Shown: positions 1 through 6,008, numbered from the stretch's first letter. The stretch: 6,029 nucleotides of DNA from an uncultured Eubacteriales bacterium (GCA_900553545.1 USDP01000099.1:1-6029), one strand, 5' to 3'. Numbers and translations are program-made. Notes: a model not told the origin generated them from the letters alone.

Positions 1-4
1 GAGG
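1..4 (+). promoter_or_regulatory. Shine-Dalgarno sequence of the large surface protein gene (cut by window edge)
   Basis: GAGG at the first four bases lies 7 nt before a GTG codon and supports GTG at 12 as the start. The window begins inside or just after this site, so the promoter is not visible. Confidence 0.7.
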
Positions 5-11
5 TAATTTT

Positions 12-95
12 GTGAAGCATCATTATCCGGTCCGTGCGCTCAGTCTGCTCTGCGCACTGGCCATTTTTATGTCTCTGCTCCCGGCCACGCTGGCC
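12..95 (+). other. Sec signal peptide (residues 1-28)
   Basis: A basic N-region (K2, H3, H4, R8) is followed by a hydrophobic core of about 15 residues (ALSLLCALAIFMSLL) and a PATLA-A cleavage context, predicting a cut after A28 or A29. Cys14 sits in the hydrophobic core after SLL, which is not a lipobox, so a lipoprotein is unlikely. Confidence 0.85.
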
Positions 96-3000
96 GCAGA
101 CACCGAAGACGACGCCGCTTTGACTGCCGCGCTGAACGCAGCGGTCGTTCCAAACGCTGTTTCCCCCTCCGGCATCCAGCTCAACCTCTTTGACTACTGG
201 GTCTCCTCAGGGGCCGCCGCTGATACCAACACACCGTACAGCGCTGTTAACGCCACTGGCATCAACAAGGATCACTACTTAAAATTCAACAACAACGGCC
301 CAATGTCCACCGGTGCAAACAACATCAACCAGTGGACTGGCTCTTCTACCCCGCTTTCCGGCATCGTGAAGGACCGCCTTTCCGGCGGCTATCCCGTCCT
401 GACTTCCGACAAAGCATACGGTACAGACCGGACGACGGATACAACCACAGAGCAATCGCTGGCCTATCTCTTTGATCAATCCCAGCAGATCGACGCTGCG
501 GCCGAGGGCGGCACGCCCACCGGTACCATCGGCAAGAAAACCTATTGGGACGTCGACGGCCTCCTGCAGATCGACCGGGACGGCTATTACTACTACAACG
601 CCAGCAACAATAACGTCAGCACCAGCAACAGCACCATCGGAGCTGGCAAATATCAGTCCGCCAACTACGCCTACTTTGACAAGCAGACGAACGCCTTCAC
701 GCTCTACAACAAATGGGCGGTCACTTCCAACGGCAACTCTGGAATCAAGGGCCAGTTCTTCCCCTTCACCGACCCGAAGGCGGTTTTCACACTCAATAAC
801 GGTGCCCTGACCCAGTCCTCCATCCAGTCGAATAATCCCTCGGTCAGCCACTATTTCGGCATGACTATGACCACGCGCTTTGTCCAGCGCTACGGCGGCA
901 TGACCACCAAGGGCGGCAACAAGGCCATGACCTTCCAGTTTGCGGGTGACGACGACGTCTGGATCTTCATCGACGGCATCCTCGTGGCCGACCTCGGCGG
1001 CATCCACGATCAGGCCACAACGACCATCGACTTCTCCGACGGCAAAATCACCATCAACGGCAACGAGGCCGGAACGCTGAAGGAAAAGATGTCCAAATAT
1101 TATTCCGACGAGGAATATCGCAACTTCTGGCGCGGCGACACCCTCTCCGACGACACTTACCATACGCTCAAGCTTTTCTTTCTCGAACGCGGCGGTTATG
1201 ATTCGAACCTCGCAATGAAATTCAACCTTGCCCATGTCCCCGAGACGGAAGGCATCAAGGTCGATCAGTTTGGCAGCCGCCTGTCCGGCGTGACGTTTGA
1301 CCTCTACGCCACCAAGGAAAACGACACAAACAGCTCACTCAGCGAGCGTTATATCATCGACGAATCCAAGGGCAGCCAAAAAGAGGGAGAGCGCGGCCTG
1401 CTCGCTTCCGGCATCACCAACAGCAATGGCCGCTTTGTCCTCGCCGAGGGTGAAACCAGCGCTGCCATCAGCCTCAACGAGCTGAAAAATCAGGGAATCA
1501 ATTATCTCATCTTGCGCGAGTCCGGCTCTCGCAAGGGCTATCGCCGCGAAAGCAACATTTATCTCAAGCTGACCCAGCATGGCACTGATATTCTTCTGCT
1601 CAATGACGAGGATCACCATTGGACGACCGGCACCTACGCCATGCCCAAGGAGACCGTTTACTCCGGCCCCAGCATCAAGCTCTGCGATTCGGCCGGGGTT
1701 GTGACCGGCACCGCCGATCTTTCCCGCGGAGGCACGCTCTTTGCTGTCATCATGCACCGTCTGGACGGCGTTGGAGAAACCCAGCCGAACAATTCCAACC
1801 GTTGGGGTGTCGTCACTGGCAACCCGCTGAGCGGCTGGACCGTCAACGGCGTTACCAACGGCGGCAGCTATCTTGAGTCCGTGCTCAACGCCGCAAAACA
1901 GCACCCCGACAACTGCTTCGTCTTTAAGCTTGCCTCCAACGGCTCCTACATGACCGAACTGAACAACTGCCCCGGCGACATCCGCAGCTACTATTTCTGG
2001 CTTCGCGACCATGGCGGCAATACCATCGACACCGCCTACGCCATTACCTATTATTACACCACGGCCGAAACCATTGCGGGGGCTACCGTAGACAATACCC
2101 ACTGGGTCGACGACACGGACTTTGAGCGCCAGTTTGCCGCCACCATCTACATCCCCAACGTCAAGCACTACCTCAACGTGCAGAAGCTCGACGACAACAA
2201 CGATCCGGTCAGCGGCGTGACCTTCGCCCTCTACAAGAAGGATGATCTGCTCGTCACCGACACCACTTGGTCTGTCATCGAGAGCGCAACCCCCTATGAT
2301 ACCGTCACCACTGGCACAGACGGCAAGGCGACGTTCCCGTCCGAGGGCCAAGTGCTCGCCGAGGGCAAATACTACCTCGTTGAGGACCGCGCGCCTGTGG
2401 GCTACAAGGTCAACGCCACGGCTGTCCCCATCCTTGTGGATGACGAGCATGGCGTGATGGCCGACGCGGGCACGGAAGACGACGGCGTGGCCGTCACGGT
2501 CGCGGAGGGCCATCTGGTCCCGACCATGACCCCCTTTGCCACCGTTGACGACATTGACCGCACCCTCACCAATATCACCACCACCCGCATGGAGGCGGAG
2601 TCTGGCTGGGATCCCACGCTGGCAAAGACCGGGCAGACCGTCAATCTGAAGCTGGACACCGAAAGCTTCAAGAAAGACCATCCCGTCCAGACGCTCCGCT
2701 ATATCCCGGTTAAGGAAGAAAACAAAAGTCTCTCCTGGCGCACAGAAACCGGCTGGCTCTGGTTCCACATCGAGCAGACGCCCATTGCCGACAATGACCC
2801 GGACAAAAACCTGAAGACCGATCTGGGCAACCGCGACCTCACGCACCTGTTCACCGGCGAGACCACCGTCGTCGTCACCAACCAGCGCGTCGGCTCCCTC
2901 GCCGTGACCAAGAATGTCGTCGTGGTCGACGACACTTCGTCCGACCGCCCCGACCCGGACGCGGCCTACCGCGTCACCGTCACACTCTCGCGGAACGGGA

Positions 3001-5231
3001 AGCCCATCAACGATGCAGTCGCCTGCGAAGATTCCGCGCGCGAGCTGCAAAGCGTTCGGTTTGACAACGGCGAAGCCGTCCTGTCCCTGAACGCCGGCCA
3101 GACCATCACCTTCCCCGATCTCCCGGCCGGGACGGCATGGACGGTCGAGGAAACGGAAACGCTCAGCTCCGATCTCTGGCGCACCGCGGTTACGGTCAAC
3201 GGCCAGTCCAGCCCGCTCACTGCCTCCGGCACGATCGCCCGCGCCGACCGTGATGCCGTCGTCATCACGAACCGCTACGCGCACTATGACGAGTATACCG
3301 CCGCCGTGACTGAGCAGTTCAAGGTCAGGAAGATCTATACCACCGGCGGAGAACATTCGATCTATCCCGGACGCGTCTCCTTCGTGCTCAAGGACGCAAA
3401 CGGTTCTGCGATTCAAACCATCTTCGTCGACGGCAAGGCCAGCGCCGAATTTGACGCGCTGCGCTTTGACCACACCGGCACCTACACCTACACCGTGGAA
3501 GAGGTGAACGGCCTCGTTGACGGCATGCAGTATGACCCCACGCTCTATACCGTCGACATTACCGTCACGGAAAACGACGCTGAGCACCGCCTCGACGCCG
3601 CCGTCACCTGGCGCGATAACGCCTACGACGCGGAAAAGGGCCTGACCTTCACCAACACCTATACCGAACCGGACCCCGAGGGCGCTGTCGTGGAAAACGC
3701 GCTGAACGTCCGCAAGCAGTATGCCGCAGGCAGCAGCGATCCCGCCCACGTCACCACGCTGTTCCAGATCGAAGCCGTGACTGAAAACGCCCCCATGCCC
3801 AATGAGACGCAGATCCATATTCTGGGCGCACATAGCGCCTCGTTCGGCTCGCTGGTCTTTGACGCGGAAGGGACTTACATCTACCGCGTCTCCGAGGTCG
3901 ACCCGCAGCAGTCCGGCCTTCAGATCGATCCCACAGTCTATACCGTCACCTTCGTGGTCACGAAAGCGGACGGCAAGCTGACCGCAGCAGTCTCCTATGC
4001 CATCGGCGAGACGGAATATCTCTACAGCGAAGCCGGAAACGTCCTGACCTTCACCAACGCCTTTGAAAACAAGGCCGAGGAGCTGAAACACGCTTCCCTC
4101 TCCCTCACCAAGGAAATCGGCGAAGGCATCGACCCTGGCACCACATTCGACTTCCTGATCGAGGTTGCCGGTGCGTCCGGCCGCTACGATGCCGCAAGCA
4201 CGAATGGCTTCGACGGCTACGTCACCTTTACGGACGGCAGGGCCACGGTCCAGCTCAAGGGCGGCGAAACGCTCCTGATCAAAGGTCTGCCCGATGCTGC
4301 GCTCTACACCATTCAGGAAACGACCACCGGCTATACCGTCGCCAAGGCCGGCGACACCGGTACGCTCTCCGGCGGCCAGACCGCGACAGCCCACTTCACC
4401 AACACGAAGTCCGGCTCCGGAGAAAACCCGAAGCCGAACCCCGAACCCGCTCCTGAACCCGGCGACGGCGGCAATGGCGGCACCCCTGCGCTGAACCGGC
4501 GCGACCATTACGCCTACATCATCGGCTATCCCGACGGTGACGTCCATCCGCAGGGCAACATCACCCGCGCCGAAGTTGCGACGATCTTCTTCCGCCTCCT
4601 GCGCGATCCCGTGCGGACGCAGTACTGGTCGCAGACGAACGGCTATTCCGACGTTCCGGGCAATAAGTGGTACAACAACGCGATCTCCACACTCTCCAAC
4701 ATGGGCATCATCTGCGGCTATCCGGACGGCACCTTCCGCCCCGACGTGCCGATCACCCGTGCCGAGCTGACCAAGATCGCTGCCGGCTTCTTCTCCGATC
4801 CGCGCGTCGCAGCGACCTATGACGGCCGCTTCTCCGATGTTCATGGCGCCGAATGGTACATCAGCTACCTGATGACCGCGCTCGAAGAAGGGCTGATCGA
4901 GGGCTATCCGGACGGCTCCTTCCGCCCGAACCGCCCCATCACCCGCGCCGAGACCTGCACCATCGTCAACCGCACGCTTGGCCGCAAGCCGGAGAAGGAT
5001 CATCTCCTGCCGGAATCCGACATGATCAACTGGCCGGATAACATCAACCGCAACATCTGGTATTACGCACAGATGCAGGAGGCCACCAACTCGCACGATT
5101 ACCGCTGGATCTCCATCGGCAGCGAAGCCTGCGAGCAGTGGACGGCCAAGCTGATCGAGCGCGACTGGGCCGCGCTGGAGCGCACCTGGTCCCATGCCAA
5201 CTCCGCCCCCGGCGGCGAAGTCATGCAGTAA
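12..5231 (+). CDS. SLH-anchored, multi-domain fibro-slime / Cna-B / pilin-isopeptide surface adhesin
   Basis: Secreted cell-surface protein of 1739 aa. Seen in the sequence: a signal peptide (1-28), a fibro-slime/PA14-like domain (about 175-408), a SpaA/Cna-B-like domain (413-535), an unassigned segment (536-716), a second Cna-B domain (717-865) with an extension to about 956, a Cna-B/DUF5979-like module (957-1088), two FctA/Spy0128-type pilin domains (1094-1217, 1226-1351), another Cna-B-like module (1358-1465), a Pro/Glu/Gly linker (1468-1492), three SLH repeats (1494-1658) and a half-SLH tail. The GTG start is chosen because GAGG lies 7 nt upstream and because the next ATG (residue 20) would remove the charged part of the signal peptide. 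There is no LPXTG motif, so anchoring should be through SLH binding to wall polymer. Cna-B and FctA domains in known proteins form internal Lys-Asn isopeptide bonds that stiffen stalks; the fibro-slime head is the likely ligand-binding part. The role as adhesin is inferred and the ligand is unknown. The gene ends at TAA, 10 nt before a strong terminator. Confidence 0.93.
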   Translation: MKHHYPVRALSLLCALAIFMSLLPATLAADTEDDAALTAALNAAVVPNAVSPSGIQLNLFDYWVSSGAAADTNTPYSAVNATGINKDHYLKFNNNGPMSTGANNINQWTGSSTPLSGIVKDRLSGGYPVLTSDKAYGTDRTTDTTTEQSLAYLFDQSQQIDAAAEGGTPTGTIGKKTYWDVDGLLQIDRDGYYYYNASNNNVSTSNSTIGAGKYQSANYAYFDKQTNAFTLYNKWAVTSNGNSGIKGQFFPFTDPKAVFTLNNGALTQSSIQSNNPSVSHYFGMTMTTRFVQRYGGMTTKGGNKAMTFQFAGDDDVWIFIDGILVADLGGIHDQATTTIDFSDGKITINGNEAGTLKEKMSKYYSDEEYRNFWRGDTLSDDTYHTLKLFFLERGGYDSNLAMKFNLAHVPETEGIKVDQFGSRLSGVTFDLYATKENDTNSSLSERYIIDESKGSQKEGERGLLASGITNSNGRFVLAEGETSAAISLNELKNQGINYLILRESGSRKGYRRESNIYLKLTQHGTDILLLNDEDHHWTTGTYAMPKETVYSGPSIKLCDSAGVVTGTADLSRGGTLFAVIMHRLDGVGETQPNNSNRWGVVTGNPLSGWTVNGVTNGGSYLESVLNAAKQHPDNCFVFKLASNGSYMTELNNCPGDIRSYYFWLRDHGGNTIDTAYAITYYYTTAETIAGATVDNTHWVDDTDFERQFAATIYIPNVKHYLNVQKLDDNNDPVSGVTFALYKKDDLLVTDTTWSVIESATPYDTVTTGTDGKATFPSEGQVLAEGKYYLVEDRAPVGYKVNATAVPILVDDEHGVMADAGTEDDGVAVTVAEGHLVPTMTPFATVDDIDRTLTNITTTRMEAESGWDPTLAKTGQTVNLKLDTESFKKDHPVQTLRYIPVKEENKSLSWRTETGWLWFHIEQTPIADNDPDKNLKTDLGNRDLTHLFTGETTVVVTNQRVGSLAVTKNVVVVDDTSSDRPDPDAAYRVTVTLSRNGKPINDAVACEDSARELQSVRFDNGEAVLSLNAGQTITFPDLPAGTAWTVEETETLSSDLWRTAVTVNGQSSPLTASGTIARADRDAVVITNRYAHYDEYTAAVTEQFKVRKIYTTGGEHSIYPGRVSFVLKDANGSAIQTIFVDGKASAEFDALRFDHTGTYTYTVEEVNGLVDGMQYDPTLYTVDITVTENDAEHRLDAAVTWRDNAYDAEKGLTFTNTYTEPDPEGAVVENALNVRKQYAAGSSDPAHVTTLFQIEAVTENAPMPNETQIHILGAHSASFGSLVFDAEGTYIYRVSEVDPQQSGLQIDPTVYTVTFVVTKADGKLTAAVSYAIGETEYLYSEAGNVLTFTNAFENKAEELKHASLSLTKEIGEGIDPGTTFDFLIEVAGASGRYDAASTNGFDGYVTFTDGRATVQLKGGETLLIKGLPDAALYTIQETTTGYTVAKAGDTGTLSGGQTATAHFTNTKSGSGENPKPNPEPAPEPGDGGNGGTPALNRRDHYAYIIGYPDGDVHPQGNITRAEVATIFFRLLRDPVRTQYWSQTNGYSDVPGNKWYNNAISTLSNMGIICGYPDGTFRPDVPITRAELTKIAAGFFSDPRVAATYDGRFSDVHGAEWYISYLMTALEEGLIEGYPDGSFRPNRPITRAETCTIVNRTLGRKPEKDHLLPESDMINWPDNINRNIWYYAQMQEATNSHDYRWISIGSEACEQWTAKLIERDWAALERTWSHANSAPGGEVMQ
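534..1235 (+). other. Fibro-slime / PA14-like domain (residues about 175-408)
   Basis: The family hallmarks are visible: an aromatic YFGMTMTTRF stretch, the core GDDDVWIFIDG (residues 312-322) followed by DLGGIH (327-332), and the closing KLFFLERGGYDSNL (387-400). These match the fibro-slime domain (TIGR02148 type), related to PA14. In PA14 lectins a neighbouring Asp pair binds calcium and sugar; that D313-D315 do the same here is inference. The stretch just before it (about 190-220) is rich in Tyr, Asn and Ser. Confidence 0.85.
1248..1616 (+). other. SpaA/Cna-B-like domain 1 (residues about 413-535)
   Basis: The opening IKVDQFGSRLSGVTFDLYAT matches the first strands of prealbumin-like SpaA domains, with K416 in the usual crosslinking position and a Glu (E503, in LILRESG) in the usual catalytic strand. 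The expected terminal TN/FTN strand is not evident; N531 is the nearest candidate. This domain may therefore lack an isopeptide bond. Confidence 0.65.
1617..2159 (+). other. Unassigned extracellular segment with three cysteines (residues 536-716)
   Basis: I do not recognise a named family. About 180 residues lie between two Cna-B domains, with conserved-looking blocks GGTLFAVIMHR, RWGVVTGNPLSGWTV and AYAITYYYTTAETI, closing with FAATIYIPNV directly before Cna-B domain 2. C558, C635 and C653 are the only cysteines in the N-terminal 1000 residues of the mature protein, so a disulfide or metal role is possible. From memory, similar segments recur in clostridial fibro-slime proteins. Confidence 0.5.
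2160..2606 (+). other. SpaA/Cna-B domain 2 (residues about 717-865)
   Basis: Reads LNVQKLDDNNDPVSGVTFAL at the start, YYLVEDRAPVGY in the middle and TLTNITT at the end. These give the full putative isopeptide triad: K725, E791 and N854. After it, residues 866-956 (GWDPTLAKTG ... TDLGNRDLTHLFTG) form an extension of unknown fold that leads into the next module. Confidence 0.8.
2880..3275 (+). other. Cna-B / DUF5979-like module 3 (residues about 957-1088)
   Basis: Begins VGSLAVTKNV, contains the TFPDLPAGTAWTVEE turn typical of these modules, and ends VVITN. Candidate crosslinking residues are K967 and N1087, with E1046 or E1047 as the acid. The family assignment is by strand pattern only. Confidence 0.65.
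3291..3662 (+). other. FctA/Spy0128-type pilin isopeptide domain, copy 1 (residues about 1094-1217)
   Basis: Shows FKVRKIY at the start, then DHTGTYTYTVEE, then YDPTLYTVDITV and a closing FTNTY. This order is characteristic of streptococcal FctA-like pilin linkage domains. The predicted bond is K1107 to N1215, with E1163 or E1164 as the catalytic acid; the K-E and E-N spacings (56 and 52) parallel those of copy 2. Confidence 0.8.
3687..4064 (+). other. FctA/Spy0128-type pilin isopeptide domain, copy 2 (residues about 1226-1351)
   Basis: A diverged tandem copy of the previous domain: LNVRKQY, then DAEGTYIYRVSEVD, then DPTVYTVTFVV and FTNAF. The predicted triad is K1235, E1295 and N1349. At DNA level the two copies share CCTGACCTTCACCAAC near their ends (about 3640-3655 and 4043-4058), but otherwise differ, so the duplication is old. 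Confidence 0.8.
4083..4406 (+). other. Cna-B-like module 4 (residues about 1358-1465)
   Basis: Begins ASLSLTKEI, contains TFDFLIEV, the VQLKGGETLLIKGLPDAALY turn and IQET, and ends HFTNT. Candidate triad: K1367, E1436, N1464. It is followed directly by the Pro/Glu/Gly linker (KPNPEPAPEPGDGG, from 1474) that separates the stalk from the wall-binding part. Confidence 0.7.
4491..4985 (+). other. Three S-layer homology (SLH) repeats (residues about 1494-1658)
   Basis: Three copies of GYPDG followed by ITRAE are seen: GYPDG at 1505 with ITRAE at 1517-1521, a second ending in ITRAE at 1581-1585, and a third at 1643-1647. Repeats 2 and 3 carry the full N-terminal half (YSDV...WY, FSDV...WY); repeat 1 lacks it. 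SLH trimers in known proteins bind pyruvylated secondary cell-wall polymer, with the TRAE-type motif central to binding. Repeats 2 and 3 share GGCTATCCGGACGGC at DNA level (4716-4730, 4902-4916). Confidence 0.92.
5022..5102 (+). other. C-terminal half-SLH tail with EATNSHDY (residues about 1671-1697)
   Basis: INWPDN...IWYYAQMQEA resembles the N-terminal half of an SLH repeat (S/W-x-D, then WYY and a helix) but has no following GYPDG/TRAE half. EATNSHDY and the closing DWAALER are, from memory, recurrent at the C-terminus of clostridial SLH proteins. Confidence 0.55.
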
Positions 5232-5241
5232 ATGATCTGTC

Positions 5242-5278
5242 AAACCATCCCGGACATTTGTCCGGGATGGTTTTCTAT
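5242..5278 (+). terminator. Intrinsic terminator of the surface protein gene
   Basis: A perfect 14-bp stem (5242-5255 with 5260-5273) closes an ATTT loop and is followed by TTTTCTATT. It starts 10 nt after the TAA. On the minus strand the stem runs into only TTTGACAG, so termination in that direction is probably weaker, though some bidirectional use by the convergent gene is possible. Confidence 0.92.
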
Positions 5279-5282
5279 TCAG
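5272..5282 (+). repeat. 11-bp direct repeat, left copy (TTTCTATTCAG)
   Basis: Identical to 5443-5453. It begins inside the T tract of the terminator. Possible target-site duplication around the structured segment 5283-5442. Confidence 0.6.
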
Positions 5283-5284
5283 CG

Positions 5285-5306
5285 GGGCGGACGACTCTGT
5301 CCGCCC
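5285..5306. repeat. Perfect GC-rich hairpin
   Basis: GGGCGGAC (5285-5292) pairs fully with GTCCGCCC (5299-5306) around a GACTCT loop. There is no T tract on either side, so it is not a standard terminator. It sits at the left end of the suspected insertion. Confidence 0.6.
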
Positions 5307-5328
5307 GAACCCCCGCCGCAGCAGATAG

Positions 5329-5389
5329 GCTCCCCTTGATTGCATCAGGGGAAGCTGGCGCGGCTTGCCGCGACTGGGGGGATTGGAGC
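5329..5389. repeat. Palindromic intergenic repeat of clostridial type
   Basis: Two hairpins in series. The first pairs TCCCCT (5331-5336) and GAT (5338-5340) with ATCAGGGGA (5344-5352), with one bulged T and a TGC loop. The second pairs CGCGG (5359-5363) with CCGCG (5368-5372). A GGGGGGATTGGAG tail follows. From memory this resembles the short GGCTCCC...GGGAGCTG...CTGAGGGATTG repeats scattered between genes in Oscillospiraceae; the copy number in this genome cannot be seen here. Confidence 0.5.
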
Positions 5390-5442
5390 TTTCGCCGCCC
5401 AGCGGAAACGGAATGTAGCTGGCTTCTTCTGACGCCGCTCGC

Positions 5443-5453
5443 TTTCTATTCAG
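5443..5453 (+). repeat. 11-bp direct repeat, right copy (TTTCTATTCAG)
   Basis: Identical to 5272-5282 and overlaps the TGA stop codon (5452-5450, minus strand) of the ferritin-like gene. Confidence 0.6.
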
Positions 5454-5938
5454 AGCGTCTGCTGCAAAATACAGTAGATCATCTTTGCATGCCGACCCTC
5501 GTCGCGGGCGAGCGCCTCAAACATACACGCCTGCTCTCCCGCCCGCGCGGCCAGCTTCGCATATCGTGCCTCAGCCTCCAGCTCCGCCTGATACTGCTTG
5601 CGCAGCGCCTCGTTGAAGCACGCCGTGCAGGCCCCGCGCACCGGCTCCGGGCAGTATTTTTTCCCCGTCATGAGGAAATAGAGCGCGCCAAGCCGCTTCG
5701 CGTGGCAGCGTTCGTCTTCCGCGATGCGCAGCAGCCGCTCCCGCGCGCACTTCGGCCCCTGCGCCGCCAGCGAGCGATAGATCGCCGCTTCGCAGCATTC
5801 GCACTGAATCATCTGCGCGAGCGTCTTCTCCGTCAAGCCCGAATCCGGTTTTGCTTCTTCGGACGCCGGGCAGGATGCAGTCGCCCCCATCACACGGCTC
5901 CAGACCTGCCGCTCTTTCTGTTCGTCTATGGAAATCAT
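5450..5938 (-). CDS. Cys-rich ferritin-like (rubrerythrin-fold) diiron protein
   Basis: 162 aa, predicted cytoplasmic (no signal peptide or membrane segment). It is a four-helix bundle with two matching halves: E50-AAIYRSLA then DERCHA (E76, H79), and an EAEARYAKLA helix (E121/E123) then DEGRHA (E147, H150). The paired E plus ExxH pattern is that of the rubrerythrin/ferritin-like diiron superfamily. Family members mostly handle peroxide, oxygen or iron; the exact reaction here is unknown. There is no C-terminal rubredoxin domain. Unusual are 11 cysteines, including CECC (46-49) beside the metal-binding helix and C96/C104/C107 between the halves. The ATG at 5938 is chosen over one 42 nt upstream because AAGGAGGG lies 7 nt before it. 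The gene converges on the large surface protein gene and shares only 3' sequence with it. Confidence 0.85.
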   Translation of the reverse strand: MISIDEQKERQVWSRVMGATASCPASEEAKPDSGLTEKTLAQMIQCECCEAAIYRSLAAQGPKCARERLLRIAEDERCHAKRLGALYFLMTGKKYCPEPVRGACTACFNEALRKQYQAELEAEARYAKLAARAGEQACMFEALARDEGRHAKMIYCILQQTL

Positions 5939-5945
5939 ATCGGTT

Positions 5946-5953
5946 CCCTCCTT
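5946..5953 (-). promoter_or_regulatory. Strong Shine-Dalgarno site of the ferritin-like gene
   Basis: AAGGAGGG on the minus strand lies 7 nt before the ATG at 5938. This decides the start, since the upstream in-frame ATG at 5980 has no such site and lies in the T-tract region of the hairpin. Confidence 0.85.
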
Positions 5954-5978
5954 CCCTCCATCGTATGACGCACCCGGC

Positions 5979-6008
5979 AAAAATGCGCGGCCCAGAAGGG
6001 CCGCGCAT
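5979..6008 (-). terminator. Minus-strand intrinsic terminator or leader attenuator
   Basis: Read on the minus strand, ATGCGCGGCCC (6008-5998) pairs perfectly with GGGCCGCGCAT (5993-5983) around a TTCT loop and runs into five T. It most simply ends a minus-strand gene lying beyond the right edge; a TGA at 6023-6021 could be its stop, but too little sequence is present to tell. Only 25 nt separate it from the next gene's ribosome binding site, so an attenuator role is also possible. On the plus strand it is followed only by CTTT. Confidence 0.8.

Larger units (their letters stand above)
5283..5442. mobile_element. Putative MITE-like structured insertion between direct repeats
   Basis: 160 bp with no credible gene, bracketed by an exact 11-bp direct repeat and holding several hairpins. 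Deleting it with one repeat copy leaves the ferritin-like gene's stop codon intact and places it about 5 nt from the shared terminator stem. Terminal inverted repeats are weak at best (CGGGGCGG against CGAGCGG on the other strand), so mobility is inferred only. Confidence 0.35.

Noticed and set aside
12..95. Lipoprotein signal at Cys14
   Set aside because: The residues before the Cys (SLL) do not fit a lipobox, and the hydrophobic core continues well past it to a normal PATLA-A cleavage site.
279..1235. A 318-codon minus-strand open frame over the fibro-slime region
   Set aside because: Same antisense-shadow pattern, rich in Val, Gly and Ala, without a ribosome binding site or any recognisable motif.
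4410..4500. Possible sortase motif near the Pro-rich linker
   Set aside because: No LPXTG-like motif, hydrophobic segment or basic tail is present; SLH repeats follow instead.
1335..5345. A 1336-codon open frame on the minus strand opposite the surface protein gene
   Set aside because: It lies antisense to a gene with clear domains throughout; its translation shows low-complexity Gly/Val/Asp/Arg-rich text with no domains. Rare use of TTA, CTA and TCA codons in the GC-rich sense gene explains the lack of stops.
5232..5449. CRISPR array or small structured RNA in the intergenic region
   Set aside because: Only two copies of an 11-bp repeat occur, with one long interval between them; the hairpins do not form a recognisable tRNA, riboswitch or known ncRNA.
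5138..5968. A 276-codon plus-strand open frame running through the terminator and opposite the ferritin-like gene
   Set aside because: It begins inside the surface protein gene, crosses its terminator and is antisense to a convincing ferritin-like protein; its Arg/Leu/Ala-rich product is typical of a shadow frame.
5939..5980. A 14-codon upstream extension of the ferritin-like protein
   Set aside because: The earlier ATG has no ribosome binding site and sits at the T tract of the hairpin, while AAGGAGGG is perfectly placed for the ATG at 5938.
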